From contig JAJYYB010000005.1 in NCBI GenBank assembly GCA_021801355.1, forward strand, positions 1-64,000: 64,000 bases of DNA, read 5' to 3'. The position numbers were made by a program, and so were the translations under genes. The notes below the pieces were generated by a model that saw only the letters and a list, made by a program, of their open reading frames with translations, had not been told where the DNA came from and made no database searches. This document shows positions 42,309 through 50,993 of the stretch, one piece after another. Origin of the DNA: Microcaldota archaeon (GTDB lineage Archaea > Micrarchaeota > Micrarchaeia > Micrarchaeales > Micrarchaeaceae). The stretch's first letter is position 1; every line of letters starts with the position of its first letter.

Positions 42309-43298
42309 ATGGCCGCAGAAACTTTGGACAAGCAAAGACCTAGAAGACTAAGAGTCTCACCTTGCATAAGGAAACTAGTTAGCGAGACGCTCATAAATCC
42401 CAGGCAGCTGGTAGCTCCGATATTCGTGCGCCCCGGACGTGGCATAGTGGAACCCATAAAATCTATGCCAGGGATAAACAGGTACTCTGTAGACACTGTG
42501 GGTGAGTACGTTTCAGAACTCGCAGATGTAGGCATAGAAGCTGTACTGCTTTTTGGCATACCTGCAGTCAAGGACGAAATAGGTTCAAGTGCGTATGATC
42601 GCGAAGGCGTAGTGCCGAAGGCCATAAGTGCCGTAAGAGATTCAGTTAGCTCAACAGCCATAATAGCTGACGTCTGCCTATGTGAATACACCAGCCATGG
42701 GCACTGTGGTATAATAAAAGATGGAGCAGTGGACAATGATGGCACCCTTCCGCTACTCGGCAAGGCCGCCGTTGCCTATGCAGAAGCCGGTGCGGACATA
42801 GTAGCCCCAAGCGCCATGATGGATCACCAGGTGCGTGCAATAAGGGGGGCACTTGATATATCAGGGCATGAGCATACTGCGATAATGGGCTATTCCGCAA
42901 AATATGCTTCATCATTCTACGGCCCATTCAGGGATGCAGCTGGTTCCGTACCATCGTTCGGCGACCGCAAAGGATACCAAATCGGTCCTTCAAATAGGCG
43001 TGAAGCGATGAAGGAGATAGCGCTGGATATTCAGGAAGGCGCAGATATAATAATGGTAAAACCCGCTCTTGCTTATCTTGACGTTATCGCAGAGGCAAGG
43101 CGCAGATTCAACGTTCCGATAGCAGCCTATAGCGTAAGCGGAGAGTATTCTATGCTAAAAGCGGCAGGCAGCATGGGACTTGTGAACGAGAATGAAGCAA
43201 TGCTGGAGTTGCTGCTGTCAATAAAGCGAGCAGGCGCGGACATAATAATAACATATCATGCCGCTGAGGCTGCACGTGCATCAATTAGCCAAAGGTAA
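42309..43298 (+). CDS. hemB: Delta-aminolevulinic acid dehydratase (porphobilinogen synthase)
   Basis: 329 residues. Joins two ALA molecules. The metal site ADVCLCEYTSHGHCGI keeps the Cys set of zinc enzymes. Active-site Lys residues lie in SAKYASSFYGPFRDA and MVKPALAYLDVI. NENEAMLELLLSIKRAGADIIITYHA closes the barrel. Last of the nine heme genes; an ATG 18 bases after hemL. Confidence 0.96.
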   Translation: MAAETLDKQRPRRLRVSPCIRKLVSETLINPRQLVAPIFVRPGRGIVEPIKSMPGINRYSVDTVGEYVSELADVGIEAVLLFGIPAVKDEIGSSAYDREGVVPKAISAVRDSVSSTAIIADVCLCEYTSHGHCGIIKDGAVDNDGTLPLLGKAAVAYAEAGADIVAPSAMMDHQVRAIRGALDISGHEHTAIMGYSAKYASSFYGPFRDAAGSVPSFGDRKGYQIGPSNRREAMKEIALDIQEGADIIMVKPALAYLDVIAEARRRFNVPIAAYSVSGEYSMLKAAGSMGLVNENEAMLELLLSIKRAGADIIITYHAAEAARASISQR

Positions 43299-43312
43299 AA
43301 CGAATTTATACG

Positions 43313-43498
43313 TTGCAGTTGCAATTATTGTATGCACTTACAACTCATAATGGTGTTATAATTAGGATTGTAAAGCTTACAACCACTTCTAGATTCGTTC
43401 TAGCAGGCGGTGCATTCATATTAATTGGCGGTATTCTAAGTATCATGGGCCTTCCATCCGAACTTGCGTTATCAAACGGCGCGTTCACAGTCAACTAA
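43313..43498 (+). CDS. Short membrane segment, probably coupled to the next gene
   Basis: A frame of up to 61 residues with one clear membrane helix (RFVLAGGAFILIGGILSIMGL) ending in TAATG, where the next gene begins. Only TTG starts are available (43313, 43328). A TATA-like AATTTATACG (43302-43311) and a small palindrome TTGCA-GT-TGCAA (43314-43325) sit at its front. It reads like the missing first helix of the next protein, so either a coupled small subunit or the product of a frameshift. Confidence 0.45.
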   Translation: MQLQLLYALTTHNGVIIRIVKLTTTSRFVLAGGAFILIGGILSIMGLPSELALSNGAFTVN

Positions 43499-44046
43499 TG
43501 GGCGGACCAGATATTTACGGTGGTACAATAGGGATCATCAGTGGTATATCTCTTATACTATCTGCGCTTTTGATCAGTATGCGCACGCTGGATCGGATAC
43601 AGCTACTATCTATAATCGTCCTTATATCTTCAATAATAAGCCTGCTTGATGGCGGCGGTTTATTTGTGGGCTTTGCCTTAGCATTCGCAGGTGCATTGGA
43701 TGCTGCTTTTGTCTATTACGTATCTGCTGGAAAGAAGTTGCAATTACTCTATCAGGATACTCGGCGCAATTCTAACAGGAATATACGTGCAGTCAAAGTA
43801 AGTGATTTTATACCACCGCTAAAAGCCGAAGAGCATACTTTATACAATATGGTTGTACAAGCTAATGGGTCGATATTCCAGGCAGAATTGGTAGAAAAGA
43901 GCGGTTTCTCAAAGGTCAAGGTGAGCAGACTGTTGGATCGGATGGAAGGCCTAGGCATTCTAGAACGCCGCCGCCGTGGCATGACTAACATCGTGATACT
44001 CAGGGAAAATGTACAAAACGGCCCAGGCAGCCTGAAGCAACCATAA
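43498..44046 (+). CDS. Membrane-bound winged-helix (MarR/ArsR-like) regulator
   Basis: 182 residues. Three membrane helices (about 10-30, 34-50, 53-77: IGIISGISLILSALLI, IQLLSIIVLISSIISL, GLFVGFALAFAGALDAAF) followed by a cytoplasmic winged helix (AEEHTLYNMVVQANGSIFQAELVEKSGFSKVKVSRLLDRMEGLGILERRRRG-type). Membrane-anchored wHTH proteins of this plan are common in archaea and little studied. It directly follows the heme operon and could regulate it, but that is only position. Confidence 0.7.
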   Translation: MGGPDIYGGTIGIISGISLILSALLISMRTLDRIQLLSIIVLISSIISLLDGGGLFVGFALAFAGALDAAFVYYVSAGKKLQLLYQDTRRNSNRNIRAVKVSDFIPPLKAEEHTLYNMVVQANGSIFQAELVEKSGFSKVKVSRLLDRMEGLGILERRRRGMTNIVILRENVQNGPGSLKQP

Positions 44047-44166
44047 CTATCTCTACAGTAACTCTGAAACGCCTTCTGGTTAATGAATCCTCATGAGTCT
44101 TTCAAAGTTTGGCAAACTGAACGTAGAATAACGCTACTGCTAGAAATGCCGTCTAGATTTTCGACC

Positions 44167-45255
44167 TCAATGCGGCAAAAGGCCGAATACAACTTTGGCG
44201 GTCAGAGTCGCATTTGCGATTTCCAATGGCGATTTTACTTTGTTCTTTCCTGCCTCAAATTTCCTGAACATAGAATTGAGTGTGAATAACGATGTAAAAG
44301 ACCTCGCGGTTCTTTCCTTCCTGAATCCGTGCATTGTTTGCCCCTTCTTTTCGAACCTCCTGTTGAACTGTCCTACCGCGTTGGAAGTCTTCGGGCAGCA
44401 GGGAAACTCGAGGTAGGTGAAGTAGTCCCTCCAGTTACTCAGGAAACTCTTCAGAAACCTCACCAATTTCTTTTCCCTTTTCATCCTACCTACTACACGA
44501 AGCCACACATAGCCTATTTCAGTGTTTTCGATCCGAGGAGCTGCGTATCCACCTGAAGAACTTTCCCTCTCTCTTCCCTGCATGCGCGCCCTCTTCAGTG
44601 CGCGTAATGCGGTGTGCAGGGCATGGAAATGGCACCTCTGTGCCTAATCCCCAATTCCTTTATCACCTTTGCATATGCCTTCCAGTCATCGGTGATGCAG
44701 ACCTTCACGCCCACCCTTTTCAATTCCTTGAAAACTGCCATGAACGCAGGTTCGTCCCTGTTTCGCAGAAGTTCCTGCTTCACCACAAGGCAGCACTCTG
44801 GGCAGACCGCAAAGAATTGCGGCTTCTTCTTACCATGCACAGATATAAACTTTTCATCAGCACATACATATCTGGGAGGTGGTGAGTTAATGCCGTTGAT
44901 TTGGTTTATACCGAGTGTGGTCTTTGACCACGTGTACACCTCTCTCCATATTGTTGCCGCTGAGACTGCAATACAGAAGTCCTCAATTAGTCACTTTCTC
45001 ACACACCTTCCAAGTTAGGCCCTTTGATATAGGCGATGACTGCCAGTTTCTTTACTTCGTCTGATATCTTGCAGCCCTTCTTTGCACCATCAATCCTGTC
45101 TGTAAACATCTTTGACAATTATGACAGCAACGCTGCCTAACGATGCAATTCTTGACGCCGGTCAGTGTCTTCACATTTCTGGTGTATTTGAACTTCGTTC
45201 TTATATCGCCGGAACCGCATTTTGGGCAACTGGTCGCCAAACCCAGACTTACCAC
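44167..45255 (-). pseudogene. Decayed DDE transposase
   Basis: Three frame pieces together rebuild one transposase. The N-terminus is a zinc ribbon (SCPKCGSGDIRTK ... CCHNCQRC, 45255-45052); the next piece, in another frame, reads ISDEVKKLAVIAYIKG and hits TGA; a third starts AVSAATIWREVYTWSK and carries YVCADEKFISVHG and CITDDWKAY with two catalytic Asp; near 44640 the frame shifts again before CHFHALHTALRALKRA, ending with TSNAVGQFNRRF where an acidic residue is expected. At least three lesions, so inactive. No terminal repeats were found by eye. Confidence 0.8.
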
Positions 45256-45418
45256 AGGAATATGTTCCGAGGAAAAGTCCTATATCTACGTCGTGCTAAA
45301 GTTTGAAATAGTCACATTTCAACGAGCACTTAAAAATAGGTCACGTCGTTTCAAAGAATGCAGCACAGTTAAGTTAGTGAAAGTGAAGAACATTTACTTT
45401 AGCAGTTGACTAACTACT

Positions 45419-45556
45419 GAAACTAGTTTCATACTTACTCTATTATCCTGTTTCAGCGTATGGTAAAAACAGAGTTTGCCCACGTTCGGCGCCATAAATG
45501 GCTCTGCGCACGACCAGCTCTATGCAATATCGATCATGATTAAATGTTATATAGCT
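45419..45556 (+). promoter_or_regulatory. Palindrome and TATA box upstream of HxlR-type gene
   Basis: A perfect 12-bp palindrome GAAACTAGTTTC (45419-45430) lies in the otherwise empty 45256-45575 interval. ATGTTATATAGC (about 45545-45556) is a TATA-like element about 25 bases before the ATG at 45576, so the transcript is probably leaderless. Confidence 0.4.
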
Positions 45557-45575
45557 AGGGACAAGGTGTATTTGT

Positions 45576-46013
45576 ATGCCAATACGACAAAGTTATGTGA
45601 TATGCCCCACAATGGAGTTGTTGCACATAATCGGCAAGAAGTGGTCCATCCCAATATTAGAGGAGCTTTATTATTCCAGGGCGGAACTGTCATTCAATTC
45701 GATTAGCAATTCATTACGCGGAGCCACTCAGCGCAATCTTAGCTTAAGCTTAAAGGAACTGAAGCGCGTATCCCTAATACGCAAATTAGAGAAATCAAAT
45801 GGTAACATAAGGCACACTGCGTACGCGATAACGGATCATGGGAGAGCCATAGTAAACACAATAAATATGATCAAGAAACTAGGTACCGAGTGGTATGGCA
45901 TAAATCCAAGATGTAAGAGCTTTAATTGTGCAAACTGTGAGTTTTTTGCAGACGAAAAGTGTACGATAATGCCAACAGAGGAGGAAAGTGAAATAGTGAT
46001 ACATTTGAAATAG
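45576..46013 (+). CDS. HxlR-family winged-helix regulator with C-terminal Cys cluster
   Basis: 145 residues. VICPTMELLHIIGKKWSIPILEEL at the N-terminus is the HxlR hallmark with its redox-type Cys10, followed by NLSLSLKELKRVSLIRKLE recognition and wing region. Unusual is a C-terminal extension with four Cys (113, 118, 121, 129: CKSFNC, NCEFF, EKCTI) that could hold zinc or an Fe-S cluster. It lies 112 bases upstream of the cytochrome b gene in the same direction, suggesting redox, oxygen or iron sensing for respiratory genes. Confidence 0.82.
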   Translation: MPIRQSYVICPTMELLHIIGKKWSIPILEELYYSRAELSFNSISNSLRGATQRNLSLSLKELKRVSLIRKLEKSNGNIRHTAYAITDHGRAIVNTINMIKKLGTEWYGINPRCKSFNCANCEFFADEKCTIMPTEEESEIVIHLK

Positions 46014-46125
46014 ACTAGAAATAAGCATATACGGCAGGGTCATTCAACGGAACAACATTATTATCAAAATAAACTATACCATTTGATACTTCCTGCCTTT
46101 TAATAAGAAGACCCGCATTCATCCT

Positions 46126-47685
46126 ATGTATCTTATGCCCGCTCAAAAAAATGGGGATGATAAATATATAGAGTCCCAAATTGGCATGACCGCACACGCT
46201 AAAAGCACTGATGAAACGAAATCTGGCATCTTGGATGACGTAAAGCTCGTAGCTGAAGATTATATTATAAAGCGCGGTCCGTCCTACAGCAACAACTTCT
46301 TCTTCACTATCGGCGTCTACCTTCTGCTTCTTTTTGGCATCTTGGCCGTCACAGGCATGGTTATGGCATTGTTCGGCCCTTATTGGTGGGATGTCACTCC
46401 ATTGGGTACGTTTTTGCGTAGTATACATCTGTGGGCCGCAGAGGCATTCGTTACACTACTGTTCGTGCATCTTTTAGTAAATTTCACTACTTCAGCATTC
46501 AAGCACAGAAAGCTGATGTGGATTGTTGGGAGCACTATGCTACTCCTTGTGCTTTTTGAGTATGCTTTTGGTGTTGGCTTAGGTGGCACCCTGGTTGCGC
46601 AGGCGAATCAACAGGCCGGCGCGGATTTGTGGAACGGTATGGGACTAGGTTTCTGGATAAACCCTATGAATTCTGGTGCTGTTTATGGCTGGCATATTGC
46701 CATAATTCCAATACTCCTACTTACTTTGATGTTCCTGCATTATGGGGTTGTGCGTAAGAAAGGCTTAAGCACCCCCTACAGAAATGATATTCCATACAGC
46801 ATGGCACCAATAAACCATAAGATAATGTACAAAAGGATGGTTTATATCTTGGCTCTTGTAGTAATATTCGCGCTGATATTCAGCGCACCTTACATACCTC
46901 CGCTTACTATAAGCCAAGCTGCCATACAGCATCCTGATGCCGTAGCAAGTACGTTCTTGAATGAATCTAATATGTCATCCGCTACCGCGACTTATTTTGA
47001 TACGATAGATCCATACACGTTCAATACTAGGGCTGTATATATCACCGAGCCGTATGCCATATACATAAACCTGACTCATTCGAATAATGCCGAAGCGCAA
47101 TTCATGGCAGAAAATGCAACACTGCAAAAAACAATGCTATCTAATGCGTATGCTTACTTCGTAGCAAATGATAGCATATCAGCAGGTATTAATTCAAGTA
47201 ATCCAATGATAAAGATGGCTTCCCAGCTCACATACATGGCACAGCTTGGCGCCTACCAACCGGTGCTGCAAGGAGAAGTAGCAAGTGGCTTAAACACTAC
47301 ATATGTTATAAGGTTCTTGTTTGATACCGGAGTGCTATGGGACGTAGCTAGTGAGTATAATCTAACAGTGCCCCAGTTGGGCATGCTAAGTGTTGGCGCG
47401 CCTCCATGGTCACTGCAATACTGGCTAATGCCATATAACGAGATGGAAAATGCAACTGGTGACATACCATGGTGGAACGACATCGAGAATGGTTCCATCG
47501 CGGCGTTTGCATTCTTAATCCTCATATTATTGCCATACATACCGGGTTTAAGGGCGATACCAGACAAATTTAAGCTTTACAAGCTCTTCTGGAACAGGTA
47601 TACTATACCTGAAATCAGAAAGAATGTGCACAAGAGCAGTGTGTTATCAAAGGTATTCAAATGTAGCCGCCGCCCTAAGGATTGA
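46126..47685 (+). CDS. Cytochrome b (b6-like spacing)
   Basis: 519 residues. Heme-ligand His pairs are His101/His115 and His190/His205, i.e. 14 and 15 apart, the spacing of cytochrome b6 rather than mitochondrial cytochrome b. Helices at about 58-83, 97-122, 130-150, 188-208 and 232-250. A 200-residue Asn/Ser/Thr-rich loop with many sequons follows, predicted outside, and then a final helix (AFAFLILILLPYIPGL). The large loop replaces the usual subunit IV-like helices. No Rieske gene is adjacent. A later ATG at 46135 is possible. Confidence 0.9.
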   Translation: MYLMPAQKNGDDKYIESQIGMTAHAKSTDETKSGILDDVKLVAEDYIIKRGPSYSNNFFFTIGVYLLLLFGILAVTGMVMALFGPYWWDVTPLGTFLRSIHLWAAEAFVTLLFVHLLVNFTTSAFKHRKLMWIVGSTMLLLVLFEYAFGVGLGGTLVAQANQQAGADLWNGMGLGFWINPMNSGAVYGWHIAIIPILLLTLMFLHYGVVRKKGLSTPYRNDIPYSMAPINHKIMYKRMVYILALVVIFALIFSAPYIPPLTISQAAIQHPDAVASTFLNESNMSSATATYFDTIDPYTFNTRAVYITEPYAIYINLTHSNNAEAQFMAENATLQKTMLSNAYAYFVANDSISAGINSSNPMIKMASQLTYMAQLGAYQPVLQGEVASGLNTTYVIRFLFDTGVLWDVASEYNLTVPQLGMLSVGAPPWSLQYWLMPYNEMENATGDIPWWNDIENGSIAAFAFLILILLPYIPGLRAIPDKFKLYKLFWNRYTIPEIRKNVHKSSVLSKVFKCSRRPKD

Positions 47686-47690
47686 AAGTC

Positions 47691-47721
47691 AAAAAGTGAA
47701 GCAGATAAGTCTGCTTTCACT
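47691..47721 (-). terminator. Hairpin with T-run, minus strand
   Basis: Minus-strand AGTGAAAGCAGA-CTTA-TCTGCTTCACT (one bulge) followed by TTTTT. It would stop transcripts coming from pyrH before they enter the cytochrome b gene. The remaining 47722-47963 shows no gene. Confidence 0.5.
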
Positions 47722-47963
47722 AAACATAAGCATTAGGAAACTTGATATAGTATAATTCCTGCCCAGATACACGCGATTTTCGTTGTATTTCCTAGAAAGT
47801 ACGACACGAAAGACATGGATTCATGTTGGTAAAAACGCGACTAAGTCATCCTTGTCAATGTAAGGCCGGCTGCCCGCCTAAAAAATGCGTCGGTAGAGGA
47901 TTTACTTGATCAAACTTTGTCAAGCCATTAATAGTGTCAAAAGCACACATCAGGAATTAAGAT

Positions 47964-48632
47964 TTAAGAGACAATAGTGCCGCTGTGCGACGTGTCGTGC
48001 ACTGCTTTCTTTATGTCCTCGGTCTCTGTGCCAACGAAATGGAGTTTTATCGATCCTCGCTTCGCTATCTTGCATGCCACTAGGTCGAAAATGAAGTTCG
48101 CCCTCGCTGTCCTCGGATCATGCTTGTTTGCCAGCGCGAGAAGCTTGTCGTAGCCCATGCTCTTTATCACCTTGTTCCTGTTCCCCTCCTCATAAACTCC
48201 GCCTATCCTACTTATGTTGATCAGCAGCTTGGAGTTCGCAGCTTCGGCAGCTAGCGTGGCCACGGCGTCCGTGGTGACCCCGGGCATTACGCCCCCCATC
48301 ACTACTATCCTGTTATCCTTGATCAGGTCCGCAGCCTCGTCTATCGTGTTAGCGAATCCCACGTTGTCCAGGCCGAAAGCAGCGTAAACTAGCAGCGCGT
48401 TCGCTTTTGTGGCCGCTATGCCTATCTTATCCTTAAGGTAATTCGAGTTGGTAAATTCCCCGGCTGCGCTCACGTACTGCTTGCTGGTGTAGCCGCCGCC
48501 GCATGTTATTATGAAGTTGCCGGACTTGCTCTCCGATTTTATCAGCTTCGTGAACCTGCGCACGAAATCCAGGTCCAGCCTGCTCTCCTGGCTTATAACG
48601 CTCCCGCCCAGAGATATTACAATGTTGCGCAT
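47964..48632 (-). CDS. pyrH: UMP kinase (archaeal PyrH)
   Basis: 222 residues, amino-acid kinase fold; phosphorylates UMP to UDP. NIVISLGGSVIS at the N-terminus, TCGGGYTSKQYV, DNRIVVMGGVMPGVTTDAVA and INISRIGGVYEEGNRN are typical of the archaeal type. It begins right after the beta-CASP RNase stop (adjacent bases), so they form an operon. Confidence 0.93.
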   Translation of the reverse strand: MRNIVISLGGSVISQESRLDLDFVRRFTKLIKSESKSGNFIITCGGGYTSKQYVSAAGEFTNSNYLKDKIGIAATKANALLVYAAFGLDNVGFANTIDEAADLIKDNRIVVMGGVMPGVTTDAVATLAAEAANSKLLINISRIGGVYEEGNRNKVIKSMGYDKLLALANKHDPRTARANFIFDLVACKIAKRGSIKLHFVGTETEDIKKAVHDTSHSGTIVS

Positions 48633-49889
48633 CTATTCACCAAGCCTGATAGTGTCACCGACCTTAGGCGCATAAGCGTCGAAGCCCTCGCCCCTCAGCG
48701 TCTCAGCGAATGCTTCGGTGTTCTCCTTGTCGCCGTGCACGCAAACTACCGTGTGCGGGGAGCTCCTGTTTACGTACTCGTAAAGCTCGTTCATGCCTGC
48801 ATGCGCTGAGAAATCATAAAAGCTTACTGGCGTTTGTATCTTTACTTCCATATCATCCACTATTATGCTCTTGCCCTCAAGCAGCCTCCTGCCGTTCGTA
48901 CCCTCGACCTGGTAGCCTGTCAGGAATATCTTCGAGTTCTTGTTCAGCTTGGTTATGTAGTGCAGCACAGGTCCGCCATTGAGCATGCCTGCAGTGGTAA
49001 GTATAACGGAAGGCCCATCAAGCGCCCCCTTCCTCTCATTCGCCTCGTCTATCCAATTGGCCTCGTTTATCGCCTTGCTGAGCAGATCGGCGTTCTTTAT
49101 GAACTTAGGGTGTCCAGTCGCTATCTTCGTCGCAGACCTCGCCATCCCATCAATGTAAGTTGCGCCCCCTAACCCGTGTTTCTCAAGTATTGCCAGAATC
49201 TCCTGGCTCCTCCCTACTGCGAACACAGGCACAAGAGCCGTACCGCCCCTCTCGAGCGTTTCGTTTATCTCATTTATGAAGTTCTTTGTCAGCTCCTCCC
49301 TGTCTGGGTGGTGTCTGGTGGCATATGTAGACTCTATGACAAGCACGTCAGACTTCACGACCTCTGCGCCCCCATGCAGCAGCTGTTCATGCAGCTTGAA
49401 GTCCCCGGTATAAACCAGCCTCTTATTCTCCCCTGCATTCTTGTTCTCTATAAGCGTTATCGCGCTACCGGTTATGTGGCCGGCGTCATGAAGCGTGATC
49501 TCGTAGTCCCCAAAGCGCTGCGTCTGCTGGTAATTCATGCTTATGAACCGGTTTTCGAGTGTGCGAATCTGCCGCTTGTGGAACTTTGGCTGGGTCCTCT
49601 CCTTCTTCGCTATGTTGAGCGAGTCCTCGAGCAGGAGCTTGGAAAGCTCAAGTGTAGGGGGCGTTCCGAATGTGGGCACCAACTGCTCATCATATATGGC
49701 CGGAAGGAAGCCGCTGTGATCGAGGTGCGCATGGCTCACTACGCAGGCGTCTATACTCGGTAGGCTTACCGGATACTCAGTCTTGTGATCAAGCTTGACG
49801 CCGTAGTCCAGCATGAAGGACTTCTCGCCCTTGAATAATATAGCGGATCTCCCGACTTCCTGCGCGCCTCCGAAGAAATGAAGCAACAT
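48633..49889 (-). CDS. Beta-CASP metallo-beta-lactamase RNase (aCPSF2-like)
   Basis: 418 residues. Metallo-beta-lactamase motifs SHAHLDHSG, DAGHITGSA and YTGDFK; beta-CASP motifs ESTYATRHH, DGMARSATKIATGHP and the His of FSAHAG and VCVHGD. No N-terminal KH domains, unlike aCPSF1, so it matches the shorter archaeal CPSF2-like group with RNA endo- or exonuclease activity. Paired with pyrH. Confidence 0.88.
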   Translation of the reverse strand: MLLHFFGGAQEVGRSAILFKGEKSFMLDYGVKLDHKTEYPVSLPSIDACVVSHAHLDHSGFLPAIYDEQLVPTFGTPPTLELSKLLLEDSLNIAKKERTQPKFHKRQIRTLENRFISMNYQQTQRFGDYEITLHDAGHITGSAITLIENKNAGENKRLVYTGDFKLHEQLLHGGAEVVKSDVLVIESTYATRHHPDREELTKNFINEINETLERGGTALVPVFAVGRSQEILAILEKHGLGGATYIDGMARSATKIATGHPKFIKNADLLSKAINEANWIDEANERKGALDGPSVILTTAGMLNGGPVLHYITKLNKNSKIFLTGYQVEGTNGRRLLEGKSIIVDDMEVKIQTPVSFYDFSAHAGMNELYEYVNRSSPHTVVCVHGDKENTEAFAETLRGEGFDAYAPKVGDTIRLGE

Positions 49890-50009
49890 ACAAACACCAC
49901 GATACGAATTTACCGATGATAACTTACCACAATAAGCTTATTCGGTGATATATAAAAAGTCTGCTGTGGCCTTGTCATGTCAGATATTGCCATGTTGATT
50001 GGGATTTGT

Positions 50010-50912
50010 TCACTTCCATTGCAGGCAGACTGAACCTATTACTATTAGCGCTATGCCGGGCGTATAAGAAGCCCATGATCCCGGATTTATCAGAAGTGAG
50101 TAGGCCAGAACCGGCACCAACTGTAGGCTTGCCAGGATGTATCCGGTGGAAACTGCGCTCTGACCAAACGGTATCAACATGTTAACCATTGTCGTTTCAC
50201 CATAGAAAGACAAGAACAGCGCCGCTGCCACAAGCAGCAGCACAGCAGTGTAGTATGGGCTGAAAGTGGGCAGCGTCACCCCACTGAAGAAAACCGCCAA
50301 TAGCGCTATGAACATGGCTATCTCGGTTACCTGCACGTAAAGCATCGTGGCAGTCTGGTTCTTGGTCCTTTGAAGCGACAGATAATAGAAGAACGTGCCG
50401 AAGCCATAAAGTAAGGCTAGGGCGGTGCCATACTCTATAAGCTGGGCGTTAAGCACTACTGCAGAGCCGTTCAGCCTGAACGACTCTATGATTAGCCCTG
50501 CTGTCACTATTATCGACCCTACAAGGTATAACCATGCGGAGCGCCTCTCCCTCGATGAGATCCAGAGCAGTAGGGTGAAAACCGCTATCTCTGCTGTGGC
50601 GAATGAACTTGCGAACGCTACGCCGCTTGCTCCAATCGTAGTGAAGAAGACGTAGTTTCCGGCACCCAAAGTAAGTCCAGATGCAACTGCATAGATAGGC
50701 TTGAAACCAGATTTTATAATAGGCTTCTTCATCAAGAGCATAAGCAGCACAACTATGAAAGCCGAGATGAGCTCTATGAGCAGAAGTGGCACTATAGGGG
50801 AATAAGCGCCGCCGGAAAGGCCCTCAAGCACACCAAGCCCGAGATACCATAAGCTGTACGCCAGCGTCACTATCACTGCCAGGCCATAGCCAAGGTAGAG
50901 TTTGGATGCCAT
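50010..50912 (-). CDS. EamA/DMT-superfamily transporter
   Basis: 300 residues, about ten membrane helices arranged as two five-helix repeats, as in drug/metabolite transporters. GASGVAFASSFATAEIAVFTLLLW and the later FGQSAVSTGYILASLQLVPVLAY match EamA repeat ends. Substrate cannot be told from the sequence. Divergent from nuoH; an AT-rich stretch (50930-50993) between them must hold both promoters. Confidence 0.85.
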   Translation of the reverse strand: MASKLYLGYGLAVIVTLAYSLWYLGLGVLEGLSGGAYSPIVPLLLIELISAFIVVLLMLLMKKPIIKSGFKPIYAVASGLTLGAGNYVFFTTIGASGVAFASSFATAEIAVFTLLLWISSRERRSAWLYLVGSIIVTAGLIIESFRLNGSAVVLNAQLIEYGTALALLYGFGTFFYYLSLQRTKNQTATMLYVQVTEIAMFIALLAVFFSGVTLPTFSPYYTAVLLLVAAALFLSFYGETTMVNMLIPFGQSAVSTGYILASLQLVPVLAYSLLINPGSWASYTPGIALIVIGSVCLQWK

Positions 50913-50993
50913 AGGATCAACCCGGAAATGCCATCAGCGAAGCCGATCATGCTGGCATAAAAGTTATAACTAATATCACAAAATAATAAAAGG

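Noticed and set aside
43313-44046. Treating both membrane frames as a single gene with a sequencing error
   Set aside because: TAATG junctions are a normal coupling device; without reads or relatives an error cannot be claimed, so they are listed separately.
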